64,000 bases of DNA from Polaribacter glomeratus (GCF_002954665.1 NZ_MSCM01000001.1:541608-605607), one strand, 5' to 3'. Numbered from the stretch's first letter, positions 15,551-24,954 are shown. The notes: generated by a model not told the origin, from the sequence alone. Translations and numbers: made by a program.

Positions 15551-18500
15551 GCTACGAATATTCAGAAGATGCTTTAATAGAACAGGCAACACAAGATGTA
15601 TTAGAAGAATTAGGGTGGACAGTCCTTTCTGCATGGAAAAAAGAATCCTTTGGAGAACATGGTTTGTTAGGTAGAGAAGATAAAAGCGAGGTTGTTTTAA
15701 CGCGGTATTTGTTACAAGCACTTAAAAAATTAAACCCTAATCATCCAGAATTAGCGTACGAGCAAGCTGTTGAATTAATTACTCAAAAAATAGCCGATCA
15801 AACTTTAGGAAAAATTAATAAGGAAAAAAGTAACCTACTTAAAAATGGTATTCCTGTAAGTTATACTAATGATAAAGGAGAATTGATAAAAACAAAACTC
15901 AACGTTTTTAATTTCAATGATTATCACGACAATCATTTTTTAGCAGTACGACAATTAGAAGTTTTAGGAGAATTGTATTTGAGACGACCTGATGTTATTG
16001 GTTTTGTAAATGGTATTCCATTAGTGTTTTTTGAACTCAAAGCACATCATCAAGATTTGCGACATGCATATTCAGACAATTTAAAAGATTATAAAGACAC
16101 CATTTCTCATGTGTTCCATAACAATGCATTTATCATTTTAAGCAATGGAACAGACGCAAAAGTAGGAACAATTACAAGTCCTTTTAAATATTTTTTAGAA
16201 TGGAAACGTATCGAAGAAGATGAAGAGGGAGAAGTAAGTTTAGACACCATGTTACGTGGTACTTGCGACAAGCATCGTTTAATGGATATTTTTGAGAACT
16301 ATTTATTGTTTGACGATTCTCATGGAGATATTGTAAAATTAATGGCGAAAAACCACCAATACATTGGTGTAAATAAAGTAATAAAAAACGTAAATAATAT
16401 AGAAGATTTAGAAGGTAAATTGGGTGTGTTTTGGCATACGCAAGGTTCTGGAAAAAGTTATTCTATGGTATTTTTGTGCGAAAAAATTCACAGAAAACTA
16501 GGTGGTTCTTACACTTTTTTAATTGCTGTGGATAGAACAGAATTAGAAAACCAATTGTATGACACCTTTTCTGGCGTTGGCGTTGTAAATGATAAAAACT
16601 GTATTGCAGGAAAAAAGAACGGAATTTCTGGGCGAGAACATTTACGAGAATTATTATCAGAAAATCATCGCTATGTTTTTACATTAATTCATAAGTTTTC
16701 TATAGATCCAAAATTAGAAAGTGAATATCCATTAATTACAGACCGTAAAAATGTAATTGTAATTAGTGATGAAGCGCATAGAACACAATCTGGAACGTAT
16801 GCTAGAAATATGCGTTTTCACGGTTTACCTAATGCGTCCTATTTAGGATTTACAGGAACACCAATTATAAAGGATGAAGAAGAATTTACGAAGAATATTT
16901 TTGGAGAATATGTTTCTATCTATGATTTTAAACGTGCTATTGAAGATGAAGCAACATTACCATTGCGTTATTTAAATAGAGGTGAAAAATTAGACATTAC
17001 AAATCCTGAGCTAGACGAAAAAATGGCTGCTGTATTTGAAAATGAAGATTTAGACAACGACCAAAAGAAAAAATTAGAATATTTATTTAATAGAGATTAT
17101 CCAATACTTACCGCAAAACCTCGATTAGAAGCTATTGCAAAAGACTTAGTTTGGCATTTTAACGAACGTGGTTATCAAGGTAAAGCTATGTATGTGGCGC
17201 TAGACAAACCAACAGCAGTTAGGATGTACGAGCTAATCATGAGGTATTGGCCAGCATATTTAAAAGAACTAGAAACGCGCATTGAGAACGCAGAAGACGA
17301 GCAAGAAGCGCAAGAACTAAAACGTAAATACAACAAAGTAAAAGAAACTGAAGTTTGTGTGGTGGTGAGTAGTGAGCAAAACGAAGTCGATAAATTCCGT
17401 AAAATGAATTTAGATATCGAAATCCATCGTAGAAAAATAGTGGAACGTAATTTAGAAAAAGAATTTAAAGATGAAGACAATCCATTTCGATTAGCCATTG
17501 TTTGTGCCATGTGGATTACTGGTTTTGACGCACCTTGCGTATCCACCGTATATTTAGACAAGCCAATAAAAGGACATACATTAATGCAAACTATTGCAAG
17601 AGCCAATCGTGTTTACGATGATGAAAAAGAAAATGGTTTGATTGTAGATTATGGAAATGTGTATAAGCAATTAGAACATGCCTATTCTATTTATGGTGAA
17701 GGAGGAAAGTCTGGAGGAAAAGGCAAACCATCAGGTAAACCAATTGAGCCTTTAGAAGATGTAGAAATAGAACTAAAACAAGCGATAAAAGATGTAAAAG
17801 CATATTTAAAAGGATTGCGATTTTCTTTACAAGAACTGAAAGATGCAAAACCAATGTCTAAAATTGCAAAAATTAAGGAAGCAGTAGATTGTGTTTGTTT
17901 GAATGAAACTACTAGAACCACATTTGAAATGATGGCTCGTAATGTATTTCGAAAATACAAAGCTTTATTCCCTAATGACTTATTAAAAAAACACGTTAAA
18001 AATTACAATGCTATTGAAGCTATTTATTCGGCATTAAATCAGAATGTAAAATCAGCAGACGTCACTCAAATAATCATGGATTTACAGGAAATTGTTAGTG
18101 ACAGTGTGCTAATTCAGGATCGAATTCTTAGAGAGCCAAAAGACGAAATTTATGTTGATTTATCTTCGCTAGATTTTGATAAATTAAGAGCTGCTTTTGC
18201 TAAAACACCTCGTAAAAATACGCTTGTATTTAATTTACAAGATGCTATTGAGCAACGTCTAGAGCAAATGATGAAAGAAAACCCTTTGCGAATTAAATTC
18301 TACGAACGTTACAAAGAAATTATAGATGAATATAACAAAGGTAAAAGCTTGGAAGATACGGTTAGGACTTTTGAAAACCTTAGTAACTTTATAGCAGATC
18401 TTTCTGAAGAAGAGCAACGTGTTGTTCGTGAAAATTTGCCAGACCAGGAAACACTTGCTATTTTTGATTTATTAAAAGAAGGAAAAGAATTAAGTAATAA

Positions 18501-18756
18501 AGAACTAAAAGATGTTAAAAAAGTTGCTGCCAAAACTTTAGAAACTTTAAAATCTGAAAAACTAAAAATAAATAACTGGCGAGAAAGCAGACAAATTAAA
18601 GCACAAGTAAAAAGTGCCATTTATGATAACTTATTGTATTTACCTCAAGATTTTTACTCCGATGAAGAGGTAGGATTAAAAACAGCTAGTGTTTATCAGC
18701 ATATTTACACCAATTATTATGGAAGCAGTAAAAGCGTTTACAATGCGCACGTATAA
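15547..18756 (+). CDS. hsdR: Type I restriction endonuclease subunit HsdR
   Basis: A 1069-residue motor/nuclease subunit. The PD-(D/E)xK nuclease is at the N-terminus (RPDVIGFVNG...FFELKAHHQ, about 147-168). SF2 helicase motifs follow: Walker A TQGSGKSYS at about 298-306, the DEAH box ISDEAHRTQSG at about 407, TGTPII at about 438 and RANRVY near 680. The C-terminal third is helical and docks to HsdM. It translocates DNA and cuts unmethylated sites as part of the HsdR2M2S complex. The start codon overlaps the hipT stop; before the HipBST insertion it overlapped the second DUF262 gene instead. Full length, so restriction is probably active. Confidence 0.97.
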   Translation: MSYEYSEDALIEQATQDVLEELGWTVLSAWKKESFGEHGLLGREDKSEVVLTRYLLQALKKLNPNHPELAYEQAVELITQKIADQTLGKINKEKSNLLKNGIPVSYTNDKGELIKTKLNVFNFNDYHDNHFLAVRQLEVLGELYLRRPDVIGFVNGIPLVFFELKAHHQDLRHAYSDNLKDYKDTISHVFHNNAFIILSNGTDAKVGTITSPFKYFLEWKRIEEDEEGEVSLDTMLRGTCDKHRLMDIFENYLLFDDSHGDIVKLMAKNHQYIGVNKVIKNVNNIEDLEGKLGVFWHTQGSGKSYSMVFLCEKIHRKLGGSYTFLIAVDRTELENQLYDTFSGVGVVNDKNCIAGKKNGISGREHLRELLSENHRYVFTLIHKFSIDPKLESEYPLITDRKNVIVISDEAHRTQSGTYARNMRFHGLPNASYLGFTGTPIIKDEEEFTKNIFGEYVSIYDFKRAIEDEATLPLRYLNRGEKLDITNPELDEKMAAVFENEDLDNDQKKKLEYLFNRDYPILTAKPRLEAIAKDLVWHFNERGYQGKAMYVALDKPTAVRMYELIMRYWPAYLKELETRIENAEDEQEAQELKRKYNKVKETEVCVVVSSEQNEVDKFRKMNLDIEIHRRKIVERNLEKEFKDEDNPFRLAIVCAMWITGFDAPCVSTVYLDKPIKGHTLMQTIARANRVYDDEKENGLIVDYGNVYKQLEHAYSIYGEGGKSGGKGKPSGKPIEPLEDVEIELKQAIKDVKAYLKGLRFSLQELKDAKPMSKIAKIKEAVDCVCLNETTRTTFEMMARNVFRKYKALFPNDLLKKHVKNYNAIEAIYSALNQNVKSADVTQIIMDLQEIVSDSVLIQDRILREPKDEIYVDLSSLDFDKLRAAFAKTPRKNTLVFNLQDAIEQRLEQMMKENPLRIKFYERYKEIIDEYNKGKSLEDTVRTFENLSNFIADLSEEEQRVVRENLPDQETLAIFDLLKEGKELSNKELKDVKKVAAKTLETLKSEKLKINNWRESRQIKAQVKSAIYDNLLYLPQDFYSDEEVGLKTASVYQHIYTNYYGSSKSVYNAHV

Positions 18757-18794
18757 ACAGGTGATATTATAAGAAATAGTAAAACCTATATGCT

Positions 18795-20360
18795 TTAATA
18801 TCCTTTTTCAAATTTACTACAAGTATCTGTGTTTTTCTTAATTGCACTCGGTTTTGCAGATCTTACACCGTATTCATTTGTAACTATACCAGCACTATCG
18901 TTATTTTGAATTAACATACAATACCCAGAATTCCCACCCATTCTCATTGCCATTCCTGTTTGGAAAAAATGTTTACAATCTTGGCATTTTTTTACCTCAG
19001 CAATGGAATATTGGAGGTTATATAATTCCAAAACAGCCAAAGTATCCAACTTACAATACGCTAACATGTTTTTTCTATCTTGTTGATATTCTTCTTCATT
19101 TATAGAATTATCTAAATTTCTATAAACATCCATAGCCGCCATTCCTTGTTGAATTTCTAAATCTTGATAAGAAAGTTGTGGTAAAAAAGTAGGAAGTACC
19201 GTTTTTAAGGACCATGTACTTTGTGTGGCTTCTGTTTTTAAGTATTTTCTAAAAATCACACCTAAGTCTACCAAACGCTCAATTATACGCTCTAGTTCTT
19301 CTGTGTATTTTGGAAAATCTCTAATTAAGCCTTTAATCATCGTTTTCTCAAAACTAGAATACATTAAAATTTTCCCATCATTATTATAATGATTTAAATC
19401 ATTAATCATTTGTATAATTAATCCTTCTCTAGGATCATCTTTTCCATTTCCTAGAAATTCATAATGTTGAGGTTCTGAATTTGCATCTTTTTGATAATGC
19501 AAACTATACTGAAAAGGAACTTGCTGATAAGGTCTCGTATAATCATATTTTGGAATTCCTTCCATAATAGTTTCAAAATCGAAAGAATAAATTGGATACG
19601 GATTTTCTACTAAAAATTGTTGAATAGCTTTTTCGTTTCTATAATTGATTTCAGTTGATAATTCAGGTTCATTTGCCCATTCCTCTATAATAGGTTGGTT
19701 TTCCTTTAATGTTTGGCAATAATTGGCAAATTCACATGGGTAAGGTTTATCACAATGATTTCCAATTAAAACAGTCGGTTCTTCTTGTTGATACACTGCT
19801 AAAAAGGTAGCAATATTTTTAGGTATTTCGGGTAAAAAAGATTGAATTCTGCTAAATACACTCTCATAAGTAAACAATTGTTGAGGTACAATTTCTCCCT
19901 GTTTTACATACGCTCTATCAAAATACATGATAGAAATATCTTCAATTTCAATACCTGCATTGGTCATCACAAAATATTGAATGGCAGCATCTCTAATGTG
20001 TTCAGTTTTTACAGAATTGGTGCTCTTTACTTCAAATGCGTGCCATTTTCCATCAATTTGATGTAAAATATCTACAGCAACCAAAGTGTTTTCAGCGGCA
20101 AAAGTGGCTTCGTAAATGGTAGTTACTCCATCAGCAATTAATTCTTTGGTTCTAGCAATAGATTTAGAATTTGCATAATGATCAACTAAAGCTAATGCTC
20201 CATTTGGGAAATAATCTTGTGCTAAATCACCAACGGTATTCCCAACACTAAAAACGTGTTGCGTGCTTTCAGAATAAACTACTTCTTCTTTTTTATACTT
20301 GTTTAACCACAATGCTTTTTGACATTTTAATCGTTTTAAATATCTTGATTTTGATAGCAT
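18795..20360 (-). CDS. DUF2779 protein: Cas4-like nuclease fused to DEDD exonuclease-like domain
   Basis: A 521-residue protein with a Cas4/AddB-type nuclease part. It has an N-terminal Cys13 (RLKCQKALWL), PD-(D/E)xK residues near Asp97, Glu110 and Lys112 (FEVKST) and three further cysteines at about 203, 209 and 215 (CDKPYPCEFANYC), which together would hold an Fe-S cluster. An RNase-H-fold DEDD-like domain follows (SFDFET, Asp261 and Glu263; later CKLDTLAVLELY). The C-terminus carries CxxC-x18-CMLI-...-C, also seen in the protein encoded at 21781-22515. DUF2779 proteins are poorly studied. It is the last gene of the minus-strand WYL-linked operon and lies 6 bp behind the PcfJ-like gene. A DNA-processing nuclease is inferred. 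Confidence 0.85.
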   Translation of the reverse strand: MLSKSRYLKRLKCQKALWLNKYKKEEVVYSESTQHVFSVGNTVGDLAQDYFPNGALALVDHYANSKSIARTKELIADGVTTIYEATFAAENTLVAVDILHQIDGKWHAFEVKSTNSVKTEHIRDAAIQYFVMTNAGIEIEDISIMYFDRAYVKQGEIVPQQLFTYESVFSRIQSFLPEIPKNIATFLAVYQQEEPTVLIGNHCDKPYPCEFANYCQTLKENQPIIEEWANEPELSTEINYRNEKAIQQFLVENPYPIYSFDFETIMEGIPKYDYTRPYQQVPFQYSLHYQKDANSEPQHYEFLGNGKDDPREGLIIQMINDLNHYNNDGKILMYSSFEKTMIKGLIRDFPKYTEELERIIERLVDLGVIFRKYLKTEATQSTWSLKTVLPTFLPQLSYQDLEIQQGMAAMDVYRNLDNSINEEEYQQDRKNMLAYCKLDTLAVLELYNLQYSIAEVKKCQDCKHFFQTGMAMRMGGNSGYCMLIQNNDSAGIVTNEYGVRSAKPSAIKKNTDTCSKFEKGY

Positions 20361-20366
20361 ATTTTT

Positions 20367-21746
20367 TTAAATATATATTTTTAAATTTTCCCTTTTAGCC
20401 ATTACTGTTAAAACATTTCGCTCTAAATAGTGGTCTGCCATATTGAATTTTCCCAGAGCTTGTGTTATTTTTCCATTTTTTATTTCCATAGTTAAACCAT
20501 AATTGGTGTTTTTCTCATAAAGTCGCCATATCTGAATTTTCTTTTCTACACAACGATCTAAATAGGTGTACACACAATGTTTTTTCTTTTGCCCCTCTAT
20601 ATATAATTCAAAGGAATCAATTATTTGTTGATACTCGTATATTTTATCTTTTACTGTAATGGTTTTTAAGGCACCTTCTTCTTTTGTTCCCCATACAATG
20701 GGGTTTCCTTCTATTTCATTGTATGTTATGGTGTCATGCCAAACTTCCATTTGATTTATAATACTTTTATACGTTTTACCTTTTAGAGTAAAATTTGAAC
20801 CTAAATGATTCCTCTGGTTTTCTATATAATCTACATAGGTCTGAATTTCATGAGGATTACAATGAGATTGCATTAAAATCCTGAAACCAGACTTCCAGAA
20901 GTAAATATCAGTATAATACTTGTCAATAGTATCTCTAAATGTATCGCTGCTCTCTAAATAGTTTTCAATTAAATTTATTTTCTGGGTAAAGGTTCTGTTG
21001 AAGCCAAATTCATTTTCAGTATTTTCCTCACAAATGATGGCTAATTTAGAAGCTATAATTCTTTTTTTTATATAGTTTTCTGAATTTTGAACCGACAATA
21101 AATTATCTTGACTGTGAAAATAAAAACTTTCCTTTTTAGAAATCTCTAAAGCTGTTGGGTTTAATTTTCTTATATTTTTTCCATTTCTGATGCCTAATAT
21201 AATAGTAAAATCTTCGTAGGTTTTAAAGTAATCAAATTCAATATAATTTCTATTATTAAATGTAGCATTTTTAAAGTTATTATATATAAAATCTTCAATC
21301 ACTGATGCACTATTTGTAAAATCTTTAGATACTTCGTAGGTATTAAATAGTTTAGAAAATAATTCATTTGGGTCTAAGTTATCGTGATTAATGTTTTTTT
21401 TTATTGCGTTAATTAAAGGCATATTCATGTAATTATTAAATACAGAACAAATTACCAGAAGTTTAGCAAAATTAATTTCTAGTTGTCTTTGGTTTCTCTT
21501 TCTTTCGAGTGTTATAAATAAATTTAGTTCATTTATTTGGATCAATGCCTCTAAAAATTTGTTAAACTGATGTGTAGTCATGTTTTGATAAAGTTCCCAG
21601 TTTTTAATTTCCTTAATCCCCCTTATAATTCCAAGATTAAGCAGTCTTAGTTTGTTGCTAAAAGAGGTAAGAGTAATCTCAATTTCATTAAATCTTTGCG
21701 CTACACTATTAGAGGTGTTATCTGATGTTAAAAGTATATGATTCAT
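20367..21746 (-). CDS. PcfJ-like protein
   Basis: A 459-residue protein whose last 110 residues match the PcfJ pattern: a Gln/Lys-rich stretch with KKHCVYTYLDRC (the HCV.SY-type core), then IWRLY..NTNYGLTMEI and ITQALGKFNM. PcfJ was named from conjugative plasmid pCF10 and is widespread on mobile elements and phages, but its activity is unknown. The N-terminal 350 residues are helical with no recognised domain. The operon places it between a Cys-rich protein and the DUF2779 nuclease, all on the minus strand with small gaps (34 and 6 bp), which suggests a common function. No signal peptide or membrane segment. Confidence 0.75.
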   Translation of the reverse strand: MNHILLTSDNTSNSVAQRFNEIEITLTSFSNKLRLLNLGIIRGIKEIKNWELYQNMTTHQFNKFLEALIQINELNLFITLERKRNQRQLEINFAKLLVICSVFNNYMNMPLINAIKKNINHDNLDPNELFSKLFNTYEVSKDFTNSASVIEDFIYNNFKNATFNNRNYIEFDYFKTYEDFTIILGIRNGKNIRKLNPTALEISKKESFYFHSQDNLLSVQNSENYIKKRIIASKLAIICEENTENEFGFNRTFTQKINLIENYLESSDTFRDTIDKYYTDIYFWKSGFRILMQSHCNPHEIQTYVDYIENQRNHLGSNFTLKGKTYKSIINQMEVWHDTITYNEIEGNPIVWGTKEEGALKTITVKDKIYEYQQIIDSFELYIEGQKKKHCVYTYLDRCVEKKIQIWRLYEKNTNYGLTMEIKNGKITQALGKFNMADHYLERNVLTVMAKRENLKIYI

Positions 21747-21780
21747 AATAAATATTTAAAAAAGGTTCATAAATCGGGTA

Positions 21781-22515
21781 CTATTTAGGCTTATATGCAC
21801 TGCAATAACTCCAAATATGAGTAATGGCTTCATTGAATTCTATATCAGTTGCTTTTTCTTTTATCAGCATGCAAGTATGTAAGCTATTGTTGGAAACTAG
21901 AGGTAAATCATCCATCATTTTAAAATAAACACAATTAAAACAAGATTTCAATTTTATGGGTGTATGTTTTTCTTCTAACCGTTTAGAAATAACTATTAAA
22001 TCATTGGTGTAATATTCAATGACCTTGATTGTATTCATTTGTAGATAGATGCCAATGTTTTGCTCCTTAAAAGCTTGAATATAATGAACATCAGAATTTG
22101 ATACCAGTACTTTTTGTTTGCCTTCTTTTACAGAAAGCATAGCGTAAATTTCTTTTTCTAAGCTTTCTTTAAAGCGATATTTTTTAAAAGAAAAATTTAC
22201 ATCACAAAGTTCTCGAGTTGATAAATTTTTAGAAAAGTAATGCTCAAAATTATGGATATGATGATGAATACCCAATTCATGAAAACCATTTTCTATTCTA
22301 TAAGAAATTACTTTCTCTCCATTAGTGTAAAAACAAGTTGCATTATAAATATGTTGAAAAGCTTTTTTTTCAAAAGCATCATTCTGATTTAATGTAGCAT
22401 ATAATTTACGAATCAATAACAGGTTTTTATCGTTGTTTTTGAACTTAAATTTTTGAATAAAATCACATAAAAAGGGTGCAGTTTGAATCTTAAAAATACC
22501 TAATCGATGTTTCAT
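21781..22515 (-). CDS. Unknown protein with C-terminal four-Cys motif, 244 aa
   Basis: I do not recognise this 244-residue protein. The first 190 residues have mixed helix/strand character with a HHHIHNFEHYF segment. The C-terminus has four cysteines arranged CFNC-x19-CMLI-x19-C, nearly the same as the end of the DUF2779 protein two genes downstream (CQDC-x18-CMLI-...-C, each ending in an aromatic Ser-x-Tyr/Phe sequence). This suggests a small shared metal-binding module. The start ATG overlaps the stop of the truncated AAA ATPase gene (TAATG). The shared motif is the best evidence that the operon works as a unit. Confidence 0.7.
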   Translation of the reverse strand: MKHRLGIFKIQTAPFLCDFIQKFKFKNNDKNLLLIRKLYATLNQNDAFEKKAFQHIYNATCFYTNGEKVISYRIENGFHELGIHHHIHNFEHYFSKNLSTRELCDVNFSFKKYRFKESLEKEIYAMLSVKEGKQKVLVSNSDVHYIQAFKEQNIGIYLQMNTIKVIEYYTNDLIVISKRLEEKHTPIKLKSCFNCVYFKMMDDLPLVSNNSLHTCMLIKEKATDIEFNEAITHIWSYCSAYKPK

Positions 22516-22832
22516 TATTTTTTATTTAAACAAATTGTTGATAATGATGGAATATTTTTTACTCGTATTAATAAGGAAGTTTTGCCAACACCTGTTAATC
22601 CCCATAAATTAATAATGAAAGGTCTTTCTTGCATTGTAGAAAGCATAAACCATGAATTTATAGCATCTATAATAGCATCTATGGGTTTGTCTATTCCAAT
22701 AAATTCGGTTTTTAAAATGATTCTTGCATTTTCTAGAATCTCTTTTTTCGATTCAAATTTGTTTTGTAATTCTAATAACTTTGGTACCATGTGCTCTCGT
22801 TTTTTAAAGTTTGATACAAAGAACAACTTCAA
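22515..22832 (-). pseudogene. Truncated AAA ATPase (ends just after Walker A)
   Basis: This reads as the N-terminus of a large AAA ATPase: VPKLLELQNKFESKKEIL, GIDKPIDAIIDAINSWFML, then INLWGLTGVGKTSLLIRV (Walker A GLTGVGKTS). It ends 15 residues after the P-loop, so Walker B, sensor and effector parts are missing. The first plausible ATG is at 22790; a TTG at 22832 extends it. A hairpin (CGACA-N5-TGTCG, 22836-22850) lies just upstream. The truncation looks like a deletion that joined the stub to the next gene, although a short regulatory P-loop protein cannot be fully excluded. Confidence 0.65.
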
Positions 22833-22873
22833 CTACGACAACCCGTGTCGGATTAATAAAAATAAAATATAAA

Positions 22874-23437
22874 TTATTCTAAAATAATTATTTCTTGATG
22901 CATGGTTAAGCAATCATCCTTTACTTTTTTAAGTAAAATATTTTGGTACGTAAAGTTGATTAATAAAAGAGTAGGGTTAAAAAAGGAGGTAAGTAGTTGA
23001 AAAGAAAGTAAATTGATGTCAAAATTTTTAGCATCAATTTTATAAACACCAACACAACCAATTACGGTTTCTTTTAAATAAATCCCTTTTTCAAATTGGT
23101 TTTTTTTGAAGTCTATTTTAGTCGTTTTATAAAGTGGGAAGAGAGAAGTGGTGGTAACTAAATCTTGAAAAGGAATTTTGGCTACTTTTTTTCTGTCAAA
23201 CCAAATTTCTATTGTGGCGTTTTGTAAATGTAATAAACCTCCAAAGGAATCAATAATTAAGTGATCAATTTCATCAATATTATTTTTAAAGTGTTGATAA
23301 AATGAAATATCTAATAGAGCCTCTTCAATTGGAAGTTTCATTTTAGCAGCAATTATATTATAGCATTTTACTGTTTTCGTCGTTGAATCCAATAAATGAA
23401 TCCAACTACCTTCTCCAAAACATTTAATAGTAATCAT
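22874..23437 (-). CDS. Unknown protein, first gene of WYL-divergent operon, 187 aa
   Basis: A 187-residue protein beginning MITIKCFGEGSWIHLLD that I do not recognise. It is predicted to be mixed alpha/beta with strands around LIIDSFGGLLHL and GIYLKETVIGCVGVYKI, and has no membrane segment or clear catalytic motif. It is the first gene of the minus-strand run to 18795 and faces the WYL regulator across a 123-bp gap that holds an imperfect palindrome. Downstream lies the AAA stub. Context suggests a component specific to this locus. Gene call supported by length and position rather than by a known family. Confidence 0.62.
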   Translation of the reverse strand: MITIKCFGEGSWIHLLDSTTKTVKCYNIIAAKMKLPIEEALLDISFYQHFKNNIDEIDHLIIDSFGGLLHLQNATIEIWFDRKKVAKIPFQDLVTTTSLFPLYKTTKIDFKKNQFEKGIYLKETVIGCVGVYKIDAKNFDINLLSFQLLTSFFNPTLLLINFTYQNILLKKVKDDCLTMHQEIIILE

Positions 23438-23513
23438 AGATTGTACTGTTAATTTTTGTATTTATGGGTTAAGTTCTGGAGGCATAATTATTTTTCAAAA
23501 GTATTTTATAAGT

Positions 23514-23530
23514 ACGTCATTAGGTGTCGT
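23514..23530. promoter_or_regulatory. Candidate operator in WYL divergent promoter
   Basis: ACGTCA-N5-TGTCGT is an imperfect palindrome (5 of 6 arm positions pair) 31 bp before the WYL gene start. It is a possible binding site for the dimeric regulator, based on position and symmetry only. Confidence 0.35.
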
Positions 23531-23560
23531 TATTATTTTTATATTTATAAAAAAAAAGCG

Positions 23561-24472
23561 ATGTCAAATTATAACATACCGTTGAGTTTTCAATCTTTAA
23601 TTCAGTTTGTATACGATAAGCAATACCCAACAAAAACAGATATTATATCGCATTTAGGAGAAAGAGATCAGTATATCTCAGAAAGAACATTACAAAGGTA
23701 TTTTTCTAAAATTAGAGCAGATTTAGGAGTGGAAATAGAATACCACTATCTACAAAAAGGGTATTTTATCAATGAAGAAAAGAGTGTGAAGGTTGATTCT
23801 TTTTTTAAATTTCTTGAGATTGTTCAGGTTGCTGATATTTTTTCTAATAGTTTAAAAGATAGTAATACAATTTTAGAATACGTAAGTTTTGATGATTCTA
23901 AAGGCTTTAAAGGAATAGAAAATCTAAAAGATATTTTGTTAGCGATTAAAGAACAAAGAGAGATTACTTTTTTACATGAAAGTTTTTGGCGAAATTCTAA
24001 TCATAAATATACGATTACACCTCTTATTTTAAAAGAATATTTAAATAGATGGTATGTTGTTGGGGCTTTAGATAACAGTGATGAAATTAGAACTTTTGGT
24101 ATTGATAGAATTACAAATGTTGAGATTCAGAAATTATCGAAGAAAAAAAGAGAAGATTTTGCAGAAAGATTGTCAAAATTTAATCACACGGTTGGTGTGA
24201 CTTATGGTGAAGGCGCCCCAGAAAAAGTAAGTTTATTGGTTGACGAATTGCATGTAAAATACATGCGTAGTTTGCCTTTACATTCATCGCAAGTTATACT
24301 TCCTAAAAATAATGAAAACAAACATCAAGTTGATTTTTTTGTATATCCTAATTATGAATTTAAAACTCAAATTTTAAAAATCGGATCAGAGGTAGAGGTT
24401 TTAAGTCCACAATCTTTGCGAGAAGAGATTATTGGGATTTTGAAGGCTAGTTTGGGGAATTATGGGAGGTAA
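23561..24472 (+). CDS. HTH-WYL transcriptional regulator
   Basis: A regulator of 303 residues from the ATG at 23561 (an earlier ATG at 23456 would add 35 atypical residues rich in Tyr and Phe and is less likely). The N-terminus is a winged HTH (SERTLQRYFSKIRADLGVEIEY). The WYL domain covers about 120-200 with LKEYLNRWYVVGAL and RTFGIDRITNVEI, followed by a C-terminal extension. WYL repressors such as BrxR and CapW control BREX, CBASS and other defence loci and often sense nucleic acid or a ligand. It is divergent from the operon 23437-18795, which it most likely regulates. Confidence 0.9.
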   Translation: MSNYNIPLSFQSLIQFVYDKQYPTKTDIISHLGERDQYISERTLQRYFSKIRADLGVEIEYHYLQKGYFINEEKSVKVDSFFKFLEIVQVADIFSNSLKDSNTILEYVSFDDSKGFKGIENLKDILLAIKEQREITFLHESFWRNSNHKYTITPLILKEYLNRWYVVGALDNSDEIRTFGIDRITNVEIQKLSKKKREDFAERLSKFNHTVGVTYGEGAPEKVSLLVDELHVKYMRSLPLHSSQVILPKNNENKHQVDFFVYPNYEFKTQILKIGSEVEVLSPQSLREEIIGILKASLGNYGR

Positions 24473-24516
24473 AGCGAACACTTAGATTTATTAAGTTTTC
24501 AAAATGCCCCAAGCCC

Positions 24517-24635
24517 TTAGATCACCGGCAATACTTATTTTTATTTTTAATGATATCTATACTGCAAAAGCCAAAACTATTTGTAATTTTTCCATAAAAG
24601 GCACAAATTCATATTCCGTTAATTGGGTATTCGAG
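24517..24635 (-). pseudogene. Fragment copy 1 of dnaE 3' end
   Basis: This matches the dnaE C-terminal coding end (from about NGMGIYACYGKI to the Met-Ser-Ile-Ala-Gly tail) with many changes. It is the most diverged of the three and has lost the left flank shared by the others. Confidence 0.75.
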
Positions 24636-24954
24636 TATTGCGGTATTCGAGTTTTGCGTTATTGCAGAAGGTATTGCGGTATTGCTAAAACGAATGTTCT
24701 GGTCTTTTTTAGTATTGTTTTCGGTCTTTTTTGATATTGTTGGTATTGCTAACGGCATTGCTAGCCGTGTTTTGGTATTGCTAAAAAAGGGTATTTCGGT
24801 ATTGCAAAAGGTATTGCAGTATTGCTAAAAAAGGTATTGCTTTTTTATTTTTAATTATCATAAAACCTATGTTTATCATAATTCTTATACACCGCAATCT
24901 GCAATACCATCATTTGAACTTTACACTTTAAATTTTCAAATTAATTTACATTCT

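Noticed and set aside
22836..22850. Hairpin CGACA-N5-TGTCG as a terminator
   Set aside because: Short stem and no T-run on the minus strand, and the operon appears to continue through it.
24636..24850. Retron-like or structured non-coding RNA
   Set aside because: No reverse transcriptase in the window; the motif density is explained by degenerate short repeats.
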